Source of the DNA: Acidobacteriota bacterium | GTDB taxonomy: Bacteria; Acidobacteriota; Terriglobia; Terriglobales; Acidobacteriaceae | Direction: 5' to 3' | Length of the DNA: 8,672 nucleotides | NCBI GenBank assembly: GCA_021780415.1 | Contig: JAJXYW010000095.1 | Span: 1-8,672, forward strand | Shown here: positions 1 through 5,570 of the stretch, one piece after another | Position numbering within the stretch: position 1 is the first letter of the stretch | How the letters are laid out: each line of letters starts with the position of its first letter | The notes under the pieces: model-generated | What the model saw: only the letters and a program-made list of their open reading frames with translations | Databases searched by the model: none | Told to the model about the DNA's origin: nothing | Program-made: the position numbers and the translations under genes

Positions 1-63
1 CCGAAGAATCCCAATGATCTGCTCTTCCGTGTATCGCTTCTTCTTCATGACCCGGTTCTCCAT
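1..63 (-). CDS. IS3-family transposase OrfA, N-terminus only (partial)
   Basis: The first 21 codons of an OrfA-type protein read off the left edge of the window. The translated start contains MKKKRYTEEQIIGIL, the conserved opening of IS3-family OrfA proteins, whose N-terminal helix-turn-helix domain binds the element ends. OrfA is normally followed by OrfB, the DDE integrase, made by a programmed -1 frameshift; that part is not in the window. Start choice: ATG at 63 has an AGGA about 6 nt upstream and gives MENRVMKKK; ATG at 48 would give MKKKRY with a weaker site. The 57-bp leader from the IS end to the start is normal for the family. Identity is secure; whether the element is intact cannot be judged from here. 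Confidence 0.85.
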   Translation of the reverse strand, partial: MENRVMKKKRYTEEQIIGILR

Positions 64-98
64 CCACCATCCTACCGGATCCTCTCATTCCACTTGGA

Positions 99-120
99 CC
101 AGTTTTCGGGGGGGAGGTCA
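99..120 (-). repeat. IS3-family terminal inverted repeat
   Basis: On the minus strand from 120 the sequence reads TGACCTCCCCCCCGAAAACT followed by GG. This is the transposase-binding end of the IS. The mate at the other end lies outside the window. Immediately right of it (121-126) the host sequence reads TGACCT, so 115-126 forms a short palindrome AGGTCATGACCT across the junction. Confidence 0.75.
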
Positions 121-380
121 TGACCTCTGCGGGGAGCCCTCGCAATGACGGGGTAGGGGCGGCCGTCTCTGGCCGCCCGGGGTCGCGCCGGGTGCCGCAT
201 GGTGGGCGGGCGGCCACGGAGGGCCTCCCGTACGCCGGAATCGATGGCCGGCGCCTTTTCGTAGCGGCCGCATCCTTGCGGCCGATGGCCCTGTTCCCCA
301 CCCCGTGGCGCGGGCGCCCTCGCCCGCGTTCGGCCGATGGGGGTCGGCCGCTACGGTGAATGTCAAGCCTCGAAGCGGTC
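121..380. repeat. Composite repeat block 1 (A 3' fragment, B, C, D)
   Basis: Ordered repeat modules with no credible gene. 121-149 is the last part of module A, ending CCCTCGCAATGAC. Module B starts at 153 with GTAGGGGCGGCC and forms a hairpin (GGGCGGCC, loop GTCTCT, GGCCGCCC). Module C is 202-234, an imperfect hairpin of the GGGAGGCC/GGCCTCCC type. Module D is 235-380, with three nested GC-rich hairpins (GCGGCCGC/GCGGCC; CGCGGGCG/CGCCCGCG; CGGCCG/CGGCCG). D here is the same length (146 bp) as D at 3498-3643 and differs by only about ten substitutions, including the shared tail GTGAATGTCA. The ORFs in this stretch are by-products of the repeat. Confidence 0.85.
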
Positions 381-718
381 GTCTGCTACAAGAAAAGGGG
401 GTGCATGCATATCTTCGCGACTCATGCAAAGTTTTCTTGAATTGAGTTTTAGCACTTGAAGCGAGTCAAAGTAACAAAGTTTCTGTGGAAATATCCTTCT
501 GCAAGACCCTCTTGTGAAGTGGGCTCGACACACGTAAGGCACAGAAAAAGAAGGAGTTGCGTCGCCATTCTCCCTACCATTCATGGTACCAGTTTTTTCT
601 TGGGCACCATATTTAGGGGAAGGGACTTCCCTTCGTGTGTTGTTCGGGAATATACTATGAGTGCTTAGCTGAGGTCCGGGTGGTTTCCTTTACAGAAAGG
701 GTTGAACGAGGAGCTTGG
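381..718. other. Less GC-rich intergenic island, no recognisable gene
   Basis: Right after module D ends, base composition drops clearly compared with every other part of the window: A/T runs such as AAAGTTTTCTTGAATTGAG near 428-446 and GTTTTTTCTT near 593-602. Short ORFs exist on both strands but none has a convincing start signal or recognisable protein. Visible features are a small dyad ACCATTCATGGT (583-594 region), a dyad GAAGGGA-CT-TCCCTTC at 619-634, and a good -10 hexamer TATACT at 651-656. The stretch most likely holds the promoter and leader of the small ORF at 719 and the repeat ORF at 874. Confidence 0.5.
627..656 (+). promoter_or_regulatory. Possible sigma70-type promoter upstream of the 719/874 ORFs
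   Basis: TATACT at 651-656 is a near-consensus -10 element. The best -35 at an 18-bp spacing is TTCCCT (627-632), which is weak. A perfect 7-bp dyad (619-634) covers this -35 region, so a regulator could bind there. Predicted transcription start is near 663, leaving about 56 nt of leader before the AGGAG at 709-713. The -10 match is good, the -35 is not, and no transcript data exist here. Confidence 0.3.
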
Positions 719-877
719 ATGAAAAACCGTAGAAGAAGCGCAAAGGTTCGCAACGCCTGGTATGGCCGGCCGGCTGACGTGAGAGGATGCCAGGCCGGGC
801 GGTGCTGCCACGGCTCCGGTAGGGGACTTCCCTTCGGGCGTATCTTGCGCTACAAAGGACTCATCCCGCACAGATGA
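719..877 (+). CDS. Small arginine/cysteine-containing ORF, unknown
   Basis: A 52-codon ORF, basic at the N-terminus (MKNRRRSAKVR) with two cysteines in the middle. No family recognised. Reasons to consider it real: AGGAG at 709-713 is only 5 nt from the ATG, and its TGA (875-877) overlaps the ATG at 874 as ATGA, the usual geometry for translational coupling. Reasons for doubt: it is short, contains a GCCTGG/CCAGGC hairpin with an internal GGCCGGCC palindrome (about 755-795), and carries a second copy of a 14-nt motif found in the promoter region (622-635 and 823-836). It may be a leader peptide, or the stretch may be a structured leader RNA. Confidence 0.3.
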   Translation: MKNRRRSAKVRNAWYGRPADVRGCQAGRCCHGSGRGLPFGRILRYKGLIPHR

Positions 878-1671
878 ATGATGAGCTTGATAGTCAAGGA
901 TGGAGTTTGAACTTGAAATTGAGGTCTAGGATAAAGAAAGCTGACTTGAAGAAGTTAGAAGAAGCGGCGATAGCTGTTCTCGATCTCTCGAAGGAGAAGA
1001 GGACAAGCCTCTGCAGATTGCGGAACAGTCTGTTTGCGATTGTAGTGTGCACGTTTGCGATTTTAGTCTGCACGTTTGCCATCTTGGGTGAGCTTCGCGA
1101 CATTTCGGGAGCTTCGTGCGCGATTTTCACGCGTTCGTTTGTGGGGCCGACACGTTCGTTTGTCCTGCCGACGCGTTCGTTTGTGGGGCCGACAGGTTCG
1201 TTTGTCCTGCCGACACGTTCGTTTGTGGGGCCGACAGGTTCGTTTGCCCCGCCGACAGGTTCGTTTGTGAGGCCGACACATGCGTCTGCGATGCCGACAC
1301 ATGCGTTTGTCCTGCCGACAGGTTCATTTGTGAGGCCGACACGTTCGCTTGTGTCGCCGACACGTTCATGCGGCCTTGCGACGAGGCCGTTTGCCTGCGC
1401 GACAACCGTGTTTGCCTCTGCGATAGATCGTGACGGCCGTGCGACGAGTTCGTTCGTGATTGCGCGGCGCTCACGCGGGCGTGCGCGGCAACGCTTCGAG
1501 GGGCTGACGCGACGCTTTGCCCCGATGGTCCGCGCCACCCTGTTGGCAGAGGGCGGCGGCCAGCCGCCCCGGATGGGCCGAGGCCTGAATGGGAGTGCGC
1601 GGGGCCCGCCTCGCGGCCCTCGGGGAGACGGAGCCTGGCAGGGCGTCCGTCTCGCCCGAGGTCCATTGTGA
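874..1671 (+). CDS. Hypothetical protein with long heptad (TRSFVxP-type) repeat; coding strand uncertain
   Basis: Open frame of 265 codons with ATG in an ATGA overlap with the preceding small ORF. Residues 1-50 are charged and probably helical (IKKADLKKLEEAAIAVLDL). Residues about 52-72 are hydrophobic (SLFAIVVCTFAILVCTFAIL) and could span a membrane. From residue 86, heptads of the form T-R/G-S-F-V-x-P repeat about 12 times, then decay into an Arg/Gly/Pro-rich tail. Because the DNA unit is 21 nt, all six frames tend to be open, so openness is weak evidence. The DNA variation pattern fits the overlapping minus-strand frame 1538-894 better (heptad T-N-E-x-V-G-x), and plus frame 1116-1433 (x-F-V-C-x-A-D) equally well. 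No family recognised. The next gene starts 76 bp downstream on the same strand. Confidence 0.35.
   Translation: MNDELDSQGWSLNLKLRSRIKKADLKKLEEAAIAVLDLSKEKRTSLCRLRNSLFAIVVCTFAILVCTFAILGELRDISGASCAIFTRSFVGPTRSFVLPTRSFVGPTGSFVLPTRSFVGPTGSFAPPTGSFVRPTHASAMPTHAFVLPTGSFVRPTRSLVSPTRSCGLATRPFACATTVFASAIDRDGRATSSFVIARRSRGRARQRFEGLTRRFAPMVRATLLAEGGGQPPRMGRGLNGSARGPPRGPRGDGAWQGVRLARGPL
1032..1527. repeat. 21-bp tandem repeat tract (about 23 units, 12 well conserved)
   Basis: Units start every 21 bp. Older, diverged units lie at 1032, 1053 and 1074 (GTTTGCG...GCAC) and 1095-1128. Well-conserved units run from 1129 to 1380, and decaying ones from 1381 to 1527. The core unit on the plus strand is AC, variable triplet, TTCGTTTGT, variable triplet, GCCG. 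The two variable triplets (unit positions 3-5 and 15-17) change among copies while the 9-nt and 6-nt blocks stay almost fixed through the first dozen units. The period is a multiple of three, so each reading frame gives a heptapeptide repeat. Decay towards both ends is typical of an array that expands from the middle. Confidence 0.9.
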
Positions 1672-1695
1672 AGATGAAACCCTGTTGCGTAACTC

Positions 1696-1744
1696 GGGAG
1701 GCCGGAGATGGAACCACCGGTCTCCCATGTAAGAAGGAACTTAC
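1696..1744 (+). promoter_or_regulatory. Leader hairpins before the 1748 gene; ribosome site in a loop
   Basis: Two structures lie between the repeat ORF and the ATG at 1748. First, 1696-1726: GGGAGGCCGG pairs with CCGGTCTCCC (10 bp with one G-U) around an 11-nt loop. Second, 1729-1744: GTAAG and CTTAC pair and enclose the hexaloop AAGGAA, which is the ribosome binding site of the 1748 gene. The ATG follows 3 nt after the second stem. Neither hairpin has a T-run, so a leader or translational role is likelier than termination. Confidence 0.4.
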
Positions 1745-1747
1745 CAA

Positions 1748-2524
1748 ATGTACAGCAAAAAAGCTATCTCGGATTGTCTCACCAACGCCGGCATCGCCAT
1801 TCACAACACCCTGGAAGATCAGGAGATCGCCGCGCTGGTGGCGCTCTACGGCTACGGCCCGGACAAGATGGCCGAGGGTCAGGCGCTCCTGGACAGGGCG
1901 AACGGCGCCGTTCAGGCTCAGGTGGCCGCTACCGGTGGCTGCCAGACGGCCACGGCCGAGCTGACCCGCATCACGAAGGAGGCCTACCTGGCTTACCAAG
2001 GACTTCGCGAGGTGGCCCGCGCGGCTTTCGGCCGTAGGAGCCCCACGCTGACGACCCTCGGTCTCAACCGCCGTATTCCCAGCAGGCAGGGCGAGTTCGT
2101 GACCATGGCCACCGCCCTCTTCGACAACGTCCTCGGCAGCCCCGATCTCTCGGCCGCCGTGGGGCGCTACTACACCAACGACCGGCTGGCCGCCGAGAAG
2201 GCCAAGATCACCGCGATGGACGCCGCGCTGAAGGCGCGTGCGGCGGCCAAGGGCCAGGCCCAGCAGGCCACTCAGGATCAGCATGCGGCTGTCGCCACCC
2301 TTCAGAGCTGGATCGGAGCTTTCCGGCGCGTGGCGCGCGTGGCCCTGCACGACCAGCCTCAGCTCCTCGAAAAGCTCGGCGTCTTGGTTCGCAACTCCCG
2401 GACGCCAGCCCAGCGCCAGGCCCCTCTCAAGGCCGCCCAGACGCGCAAAGCCAACCGCGAGGCCCTCACCGTCGTGGCCCCCGCCGCCCCCGCAAAGGAG
2501 ACCGACACCCAGAACGCAGCGTAG
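1748..2524 (+). CDS. Hypothetical helical protein with two tandem ~105-residue repeats
   Basis: 258 residues; no named family recognised. No signal peptide or membrane segment; the composition is Ala-rich, soluble and strongly helical. Two halves align at an offset of about 106 residues: Y36..DKMAEG matches Y142..DRLAAE; LREVARAAF (86-94) matches FRRVARVAL (192-200); TLGL (103-106) matches KLGV (209-212), with one single-residue indel. The unit is therefore about residues 10-113 and 116-219. Residues 220-258 are a low-complexity tail rich in Ala, Lys and Pro. Start: ATG with AAGGA 9 nt upstream. The gene ends just before a strong intrinsic terminator. Codon use is typical GC-rich coding, so this is much more secure than the repeat ORF before it. 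Function unknown; the duplicated helical-bundle layout suggests a binding or structural role, which is inference only. Confidence 0.8.
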   Translation: MYSKKAISDCLTNAGIAIHNTLEDQEIAALVALYGYGPDKMAEGQALLDRANGAVQAQVAATGGCQTATAELTRITKEAYLAYQGLREVARAAFGRRSPTLTTLGLNRRIPSRQGEFVTMATALFDNVLGSPDLSAAVGRYYTNDRLAAEKAKITAMDAALKARAAAKGQAQQATQDQHAAVATLQSWIGAFRRVARVALHDQPQLLEKLGVLVRNSRTPAQRQAPLKAAQTRKANREALTVVAPAAPAKETDTQNAA

Positions 2525-2550
2525 TGAGTGAACCATCAAGCACCACCCAA

Positions 2551-2578
2551 GGGGGCCGGCCTTCGGGTCGGCCCTTTT
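2551..2578 (+). terminator. Intrinsic terminator of the 1748 gene
   Basis: GGGCCGGC (2553-2560) pairs with GTCGGCCC (2567-2574), with one G-U pair and an extra C-G closing a UUCG tetraloop. TTTT follows at 2575-2578. It lies about 27 bp after the TAG stop. This ends plus-strand transcription before repeat block 2. Confidence 0.85.
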
Positions 2579-2695
2579 GTGTTGCGGGAAGAATGAGCAC
2601 AGCCTAAAAGAAAGACGACGGTCGGCAGACGGCAGATAAGGATGAAAGAACGACGACCGACGAACTAAAAGAAGACTACAACCGCACCAACAGCT

Positions 2696-2972
2696 GTCAC
2701 TGCGAGGCCCGAAGGGCCGCGGCAGCCCCGCGGTTGAAAGACCGCAGGCTTAGCAGCCGGTCATGCAACGCCGGGATTGCTTCGTTGGGTGCCCTTCGCG
2801 GGGAGCCCTCGCAATGACGGGGCGCGTCGTGTGAGGCCCATATTTCTCGTCACTGCGAGGCCCGAAGGGCCGCGGCAGCCCCGTGGTTGAAAGGCCGCAG
2901 GCTTTAGCAGCCGGTCTTGCAACGCCGGGATTGCTTCGTTGGGTGCCCTTCGCGGGGAGCCCTCGCAATGAC
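2696..2972. repeat. Repeat block 2: module A doublet
   Basis: Two full copies of module A, at 2696-2818 and 2849-2972. Each begins GTCACTGCGAGG and ends CCTCGCAATGAC, so the ends are near-perfect 12-bp inverted repeats. Internal marks are GAAGGGCCGCGGCAGCCCC, a GGTTGAAAG(A)CCGCA(A/G)GCTT section and GGGATTGCTTCGTT. The 30-bp spacer (2819-2848, containing GAGGCCCATATTTC) recurs in the other A doublets. The 117 bp between the terminator and 2696 hold only a purine-rich spacer in which I see nothing. Confidence 0.85.
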
Positions 2973-2975
2973 GGG

Positions 2976-3335
2976 GTAGGGGCGGCCGTCCCTGGCCGCC
3001 CGGGGTCGGGCCGGTGCCGTTGTTTCGTGTCCGTAGGGGCGGCCGTCTCTGGCCACCCGGGGTGATGCCGGGTGCCGCATCGGTGGCGGGAGGCCACGGA
3101 GGGCCTCCCCTACGAGGCCCAAAGGGCCGCGGCAGCCCCGGGGTTGAAAGACCGCAAGCTTAGAAGCCGGTCTTGCAAGGCCGGGATTGCTTCGTTGGGT
3201 GCCCTCTGCGGGGAGCCCTCGCAATGACGGGGTAGGGGCGGCCGTCTCTGGCCGCCCGGGGTGATGCCGGGTGCCGTTGTTTCGTGTCCGTAGGGGCGGC
3301 CGTCTCTGGCCGCCCGAGGTGATGCCGGGTGCCGC
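2976..3335. repeat. Repeat block 2: B-B-C, 5'-truncated A, B-B
   Basis: Module B copies start with GTAGGGGCGGCC at 2976, 3033, 3232 and 3290, spaced 57-58 bp within each pair. A C hairpin lies at about 3082-3113. A third A copy (3113-3228) lacks its first 9 bp and is joined directly to the end of C as CCCTACGAGGCCC, so this array looks like two arrays fused by recombination or by insertion at the C/A border. No gene is seen. Confidence 0.8.
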
Positions 3336-3497
3336 ATCGGTGGCGGGAGGCCACGGGGGGCCTCCCGTACGCGCTGATGTGTGGGTGGGAGGCCACGGTG
3401 GGCCTCCCGTACGCGCTGATGTGTGGGCGGGAGGCCACGGAGTGCCTCCCCTACGCGCTGATGTGTGGGTGGAAGGCCACGGTGGGCCTCCCGTACG
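3336..3497. repeat. 42-bp tandem repeat of module C (four copies)
   Basis: Four C hairpins repeat with an exact 42-bp period; their (G/C)TACG ends fall at 3371, 3413, 3455 and 3497. Each has the stem GGGAGGCC/GGCCTCCC with a six-base loop (ACGGTG or close variants), and the copies are joined by CGCTGATGTGTGGG. The first copy has a different left flank, shared with single-C arrays, so the array grew from one C. Confidence 0.85.
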
Positions 3498-3643
3498 CCG
3501 GAATCGGTGGCCGGCGCGTTTTCCTACCGGCCGCATCCTTGCGGCCGATGGCCCCATTCTCCGCCCCGTGGCGCGGGCGCCCTCGCCCGCGTTCGGCCGA
3601 TGGGAGTCGGCCGCTACGGTGAATGTCACGCCTCGAAGCGGTG
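3498..3643. repeat. Repeat block 2: module D
   Basis: 146-bp module, same length as the copy at 235-380. It contains GCGGCC hairpins, the CGCGGGCG/CGCCCGCG hairpin and the end GTCGGCCGCTACGG, with the shared tail GTGAATGTCACGCCTCGAAG. The stop codon of the ABC transporter on the minus strand lies 54 bp to the right, so D falls in the 3' untranslated region of that gene. Confidence 0.8.
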
Positions 3644-3696
3644 GGCGGGGGCGCCACCCCACCAGGACTGCTGCGGGCGGTCGACGGTCTGCGCGC

Positions 3697-5502
3697 TCAC
3701 GACGCCCCCTTGGCCATGCGCCGGAAGTGGGCGTCGGCGGCCATGAGGTCGGCGAAGGTGCCCTGGGCCACGAGGGCGCCCTTGTCGAGAAGGTAGAGGG
3801 CGTCGGCACGGCGGACGGTGGTGAGGCGGTGGGCGACGACGATGAGGGTGACCTGGTGGCTGAGCCCTTCGATGGCGGAGAGGACGCCGGCCTCGGTCTC
3901 GCCGTCGAGCTGGCTGGTGGCCTCGTCGAGGATGAGCACCTCGGGGCGGTGGTAGAGGGCGCGGGCGATGCCGATGCGCTGGCGCTGGCCGCCGGAGAGG
4001 CGCACGCCCCGGTCGCCCACGAGGGTCTGGTAGCCCTGGGGCAGTTCCTCTTCGATGAAGGGCTGCATCTGGGCGAGGCGCGCGGCCTCGCGCACGGCCT
4101 CATGGTCCACCTCCTCGGGGGGCAGGCCGAAGGCGATGTTGGCCTCGATGGTGTCGTCGGCCAGATAGACGTCCTGCGGCACGTAGCCCAGCCGCTTCTG
4201 CCAGCGGCGCACCGTCTGCCCGCGCAGGGGCACCCCGTCCACGCGGATCTCGCCCGATTCGGGGGGCAAAAGGCCGAGGATGGCGTCGGCCAGGGTGGTC
4301 TTGCCGGCCCCCGTCTCGCCCACGAAGCCGACAAAGGAGCGGTAGGGGATGGCGAGGCTGACCTCGCGCAGGGCGTAGCCGCGCTCTTCGCTGAAGCGGA
4401 AGCTGACCTGCTCCAGCTCGATGGCGCGCTGAAAGGCCAGGGGCTCGGCCTCACCCGCGGACTCGGCCTTCGCCTGGGCCATGGCCTCGTTCGCCTCGCG
4501 CAGCTCCCCCTCCAGTGTGAAGACCACGGGGGCGTAGAAGCGCAGGCCCACGAGGGTGTTGTAGGCGTTCTGCATGGCGGGAAGCATGCGGTAGCCGGCG
4601 AAGGCGAAGAGGCTGATGAGGGGGATGGTGTTGCGGATGTCGCTGTGGCTCGCGAGGAGGTAGAGGACGACGAGCAGCATGCCGCCGAAGCCGAGCACCT
4701 CGATGAAGAAGCGCGGCAGGGTGCCGAGAACCGTCTGCCAGGCCGCCGTCCCCGTGATGTCGCTCTCGGCCCGCGCGAAGCGGCGCAGGGCCACGCCGGT
4801 GCGCAGGGTGACCTTCAGCTCCTTAAGCCCGCCCAACCCCTCGTCCAGCATCTTGAAGCGCTGGGCGTTCGCCTCCATCCGCAGGGTGCCCAGGCGCGAG
4901 AGGCGCCGGTGGACCACCAGGTAGACGAGGGCGTAGCCGCCGCCCACGAGGGCGCCGATGGCCACGCTGAGCAAGGGGTTCACGGTGAGGAGCAGGGCCG
5001 CGATGCTGAGGATGATGAGCACCGAGGCGGCCATCTGGAGAAAGAGCATGGCCGTCCCGGAGAATCGGCCCGTCTCCTCCAGCACGTTGCGCTTGAGCTC
5101 CGAGGGGGCGCGGCGCAGGAAGAGCACGTAGGGGGCGTTCAGGTAGGCGTTGAAGAGGCGGACGGCCAGGCGGTTTTCGAGGGAGGCCGAGACGCGCACG
5201 GTGATCCACTGGTTGAGCGCCATGAAGGCGTTGGAGACGAGCACCGCCGCCAGACTGCACAGCCCCAGGAAGAAGAGGAAGCGGTGGTCCGACGTGAAAC
5301 CGAGGAGCATATAGAGATTCTGTAGCCAGTGGTTTCTTTGAATGATCTCCGGCGAAGAGAGCACCGCCACGAAAGGCAGGATGGATCCCACCCCCAGCAT
5401 CTGCACCACGCTGGAGCCGAGCAGAACGGCGAGGGTCACGAGCACCTTCAGCCGCTCGCGCCGCTCCAGGATGCGCCAGAATTTCCGAATCAGATTCAGC
5501 AT
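3697..5502 (-). CDS. PglK/MsbA-type ABC exporter (permease fused to ATPase), probable lipid-linked glycan flippase
   Basis: 601 residues, full length for a half-transporter that works as a homodimer in the inner membrane. Residues 1-310 form the six-helix permease: hydrophobic segments near 20-48, 74-98, 150-175, 178-197, 262-284 and 291-305. Residues about 355-600 form the ATPase: Walker A GETGAGKT (395-402), Q-loop Gln443, signature LSGGQ (502-506), Walker B with catalytic Glu527 (LILDE), His558 in AHRL. The permease resembles Campylobacter PglK closely, including LPRFFIEVLGFG and the SDI..TIPLISLFAFAGYRMLP stretch matching its [22 protein letters not shown]. PglK flips an undecaprenyl-linked heptasaccharide for N-glycosylation; homologues also serve O-antigen-like glycans. 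Start: ATG 5502 (MLNLIRKFW) matches the family; an in-frame extension to 5580 runs into repeat-like sequence and is not used. The upstream ribosome site is weak. No glycosyltransferase or ligase is adjacent, so the substrate is unknown. Confidence 0.9.
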   Translation of the reverse strand: MLNLIRKFWRILERRERLKVLVTLAVLLGSSVVQMLGVGSILPFVAVLSSPEIIQRNHWLQNLYMLLGFTSDHRFLFFLGLCSLAAVLVSNAFMALNQWITVRVSASLENRLAVRLFNAYLNAPYVLFLRRAPSELKRNVLEETGRFSGTAMLFLQMAASVLIILSIAALLLTVNPLLSVAIGALVGGGYALVYLVVHRRLSRLGTLRMEANAQRFKMLDEGLGGLKELKVTLRTGVALRRFARAESDITGTAAWQTVLGTLPRFFIEVLGFGGMLLVVLYLLASHSDIRNTIPLISLFAFAGYRMLPAMQNAYNTLVGLRFYAPVVFTLEGELREANEAMAQAKAESAGEAEPLAFQRAIELEQVSFRFSEERGYALREVSLAIPYRSFVGFVGETGAGKTTLADAILGLLPPESGEIRVDGVPLRGQTVRRWQKRLGYVPQDVYLADDTIEANIAFGLPPEEVDHEAVREAARLAQMQPFIEEELPQGYQTLVGDRGVRLSGGQRQRIGIARALYHRPEVLILDEATSQLDGETEAGVLSAIEGLSHQVTLIVVAHRLTTVRRADALYLLDKGALVAQGTFADLMAADAHFRRMAKGAS

Positions 5503-5570
5503 CAGGGGAGCCTTGGGAGAGAAGACGATAGACGATGGGTGAAGAGAGACGGCCAGGGCAGGTCTTCGGC

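Larger units (their letters stand above)
1..120 (-). mobile_element. IS3-family insertion sequence, left end (partial)
   Basis: The minus strand starting at 120 begins with TGACCTCCCCCCCGAAAACT, a terminal inverted repeat of the kind found at IS3-family ends (TGA, C-run, GAAAAC). It is followed after 57 bp by the start of an IS3-type OrfA. The rest of the element lies left of the window. The sequence right of 120 is the 3' part of the dispersed repeat module A found elsewhere in this window (compare 3201-3228 and 7488-7516), so the IS has inserted into that repeat. The exact junction is ambiguous by about 3 bp because IS3-type elements duplicate a few bases of target and the other end cannot be seen. 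Confidence 0.85.

Noticed and set aside
755..795. tRNA or known small RNA from the GCCTGG/CCAGGC hairpin
   Set aside because: No cloverleaf, anticodon arm or CCA end; only a single hairpin with an internal palindrome.
1129..1380. CRISPR or iteron-type replication origin
   Set aside because: Units are contiguous 21-mers without spacers, and no replication initiator or AT-rich unwinding region adjoins the tract.
1032..1527. Variable region of a diversity-generating retroelement
   Set aside because: No reverse transcriptase, no template repeat and no adenine-specific substitution pattern; the variable triplets change to many bases.
894..1538. 214-codon minus-strand ORF with TNExVGx heptads as a firm CDS
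   Set aside because: It has the best codon fit to the repeat variation, but starts at a GTG with only a weak ribosome site, and plus-strand signals (promoter, ATGA coupling) compete. It is kept as a finding rather than annotated.
1127..2539. 470-codon minus-strand ORF opposite the 1748 gene, ending in QTNVSAG-like heptads
   Set aside because: Its upstream two-thirds is the antisense of a well-supported GC-rich gene, and the 21-nt repeat keeps all frames open. In this frame the variable triplets of the repeat are split across codons.
3336..3497. CRISPR array
   Set aside because: The 42-bp period contains no unique spacers; the whole unit repeats, and no cas genes are in the window.
2904..4454. 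516-codon minus-strand ORF running from the ABC gene into repeat block 2
   Set aside because: It is out of frame with the ABC protein and then translates repeat modules (PPWPP-type strings); the proven ABC frame ends at 3697.
3271..5325. 684-codon plus-strand ORF covering the ABC transporter in antisense
   Set aside because: It begins in repeat sequence and then mirrors the ABC gene; its protein is a His/Glu/Gly-rich shadow with no family features, while the minus strand carries all ABC motifs.
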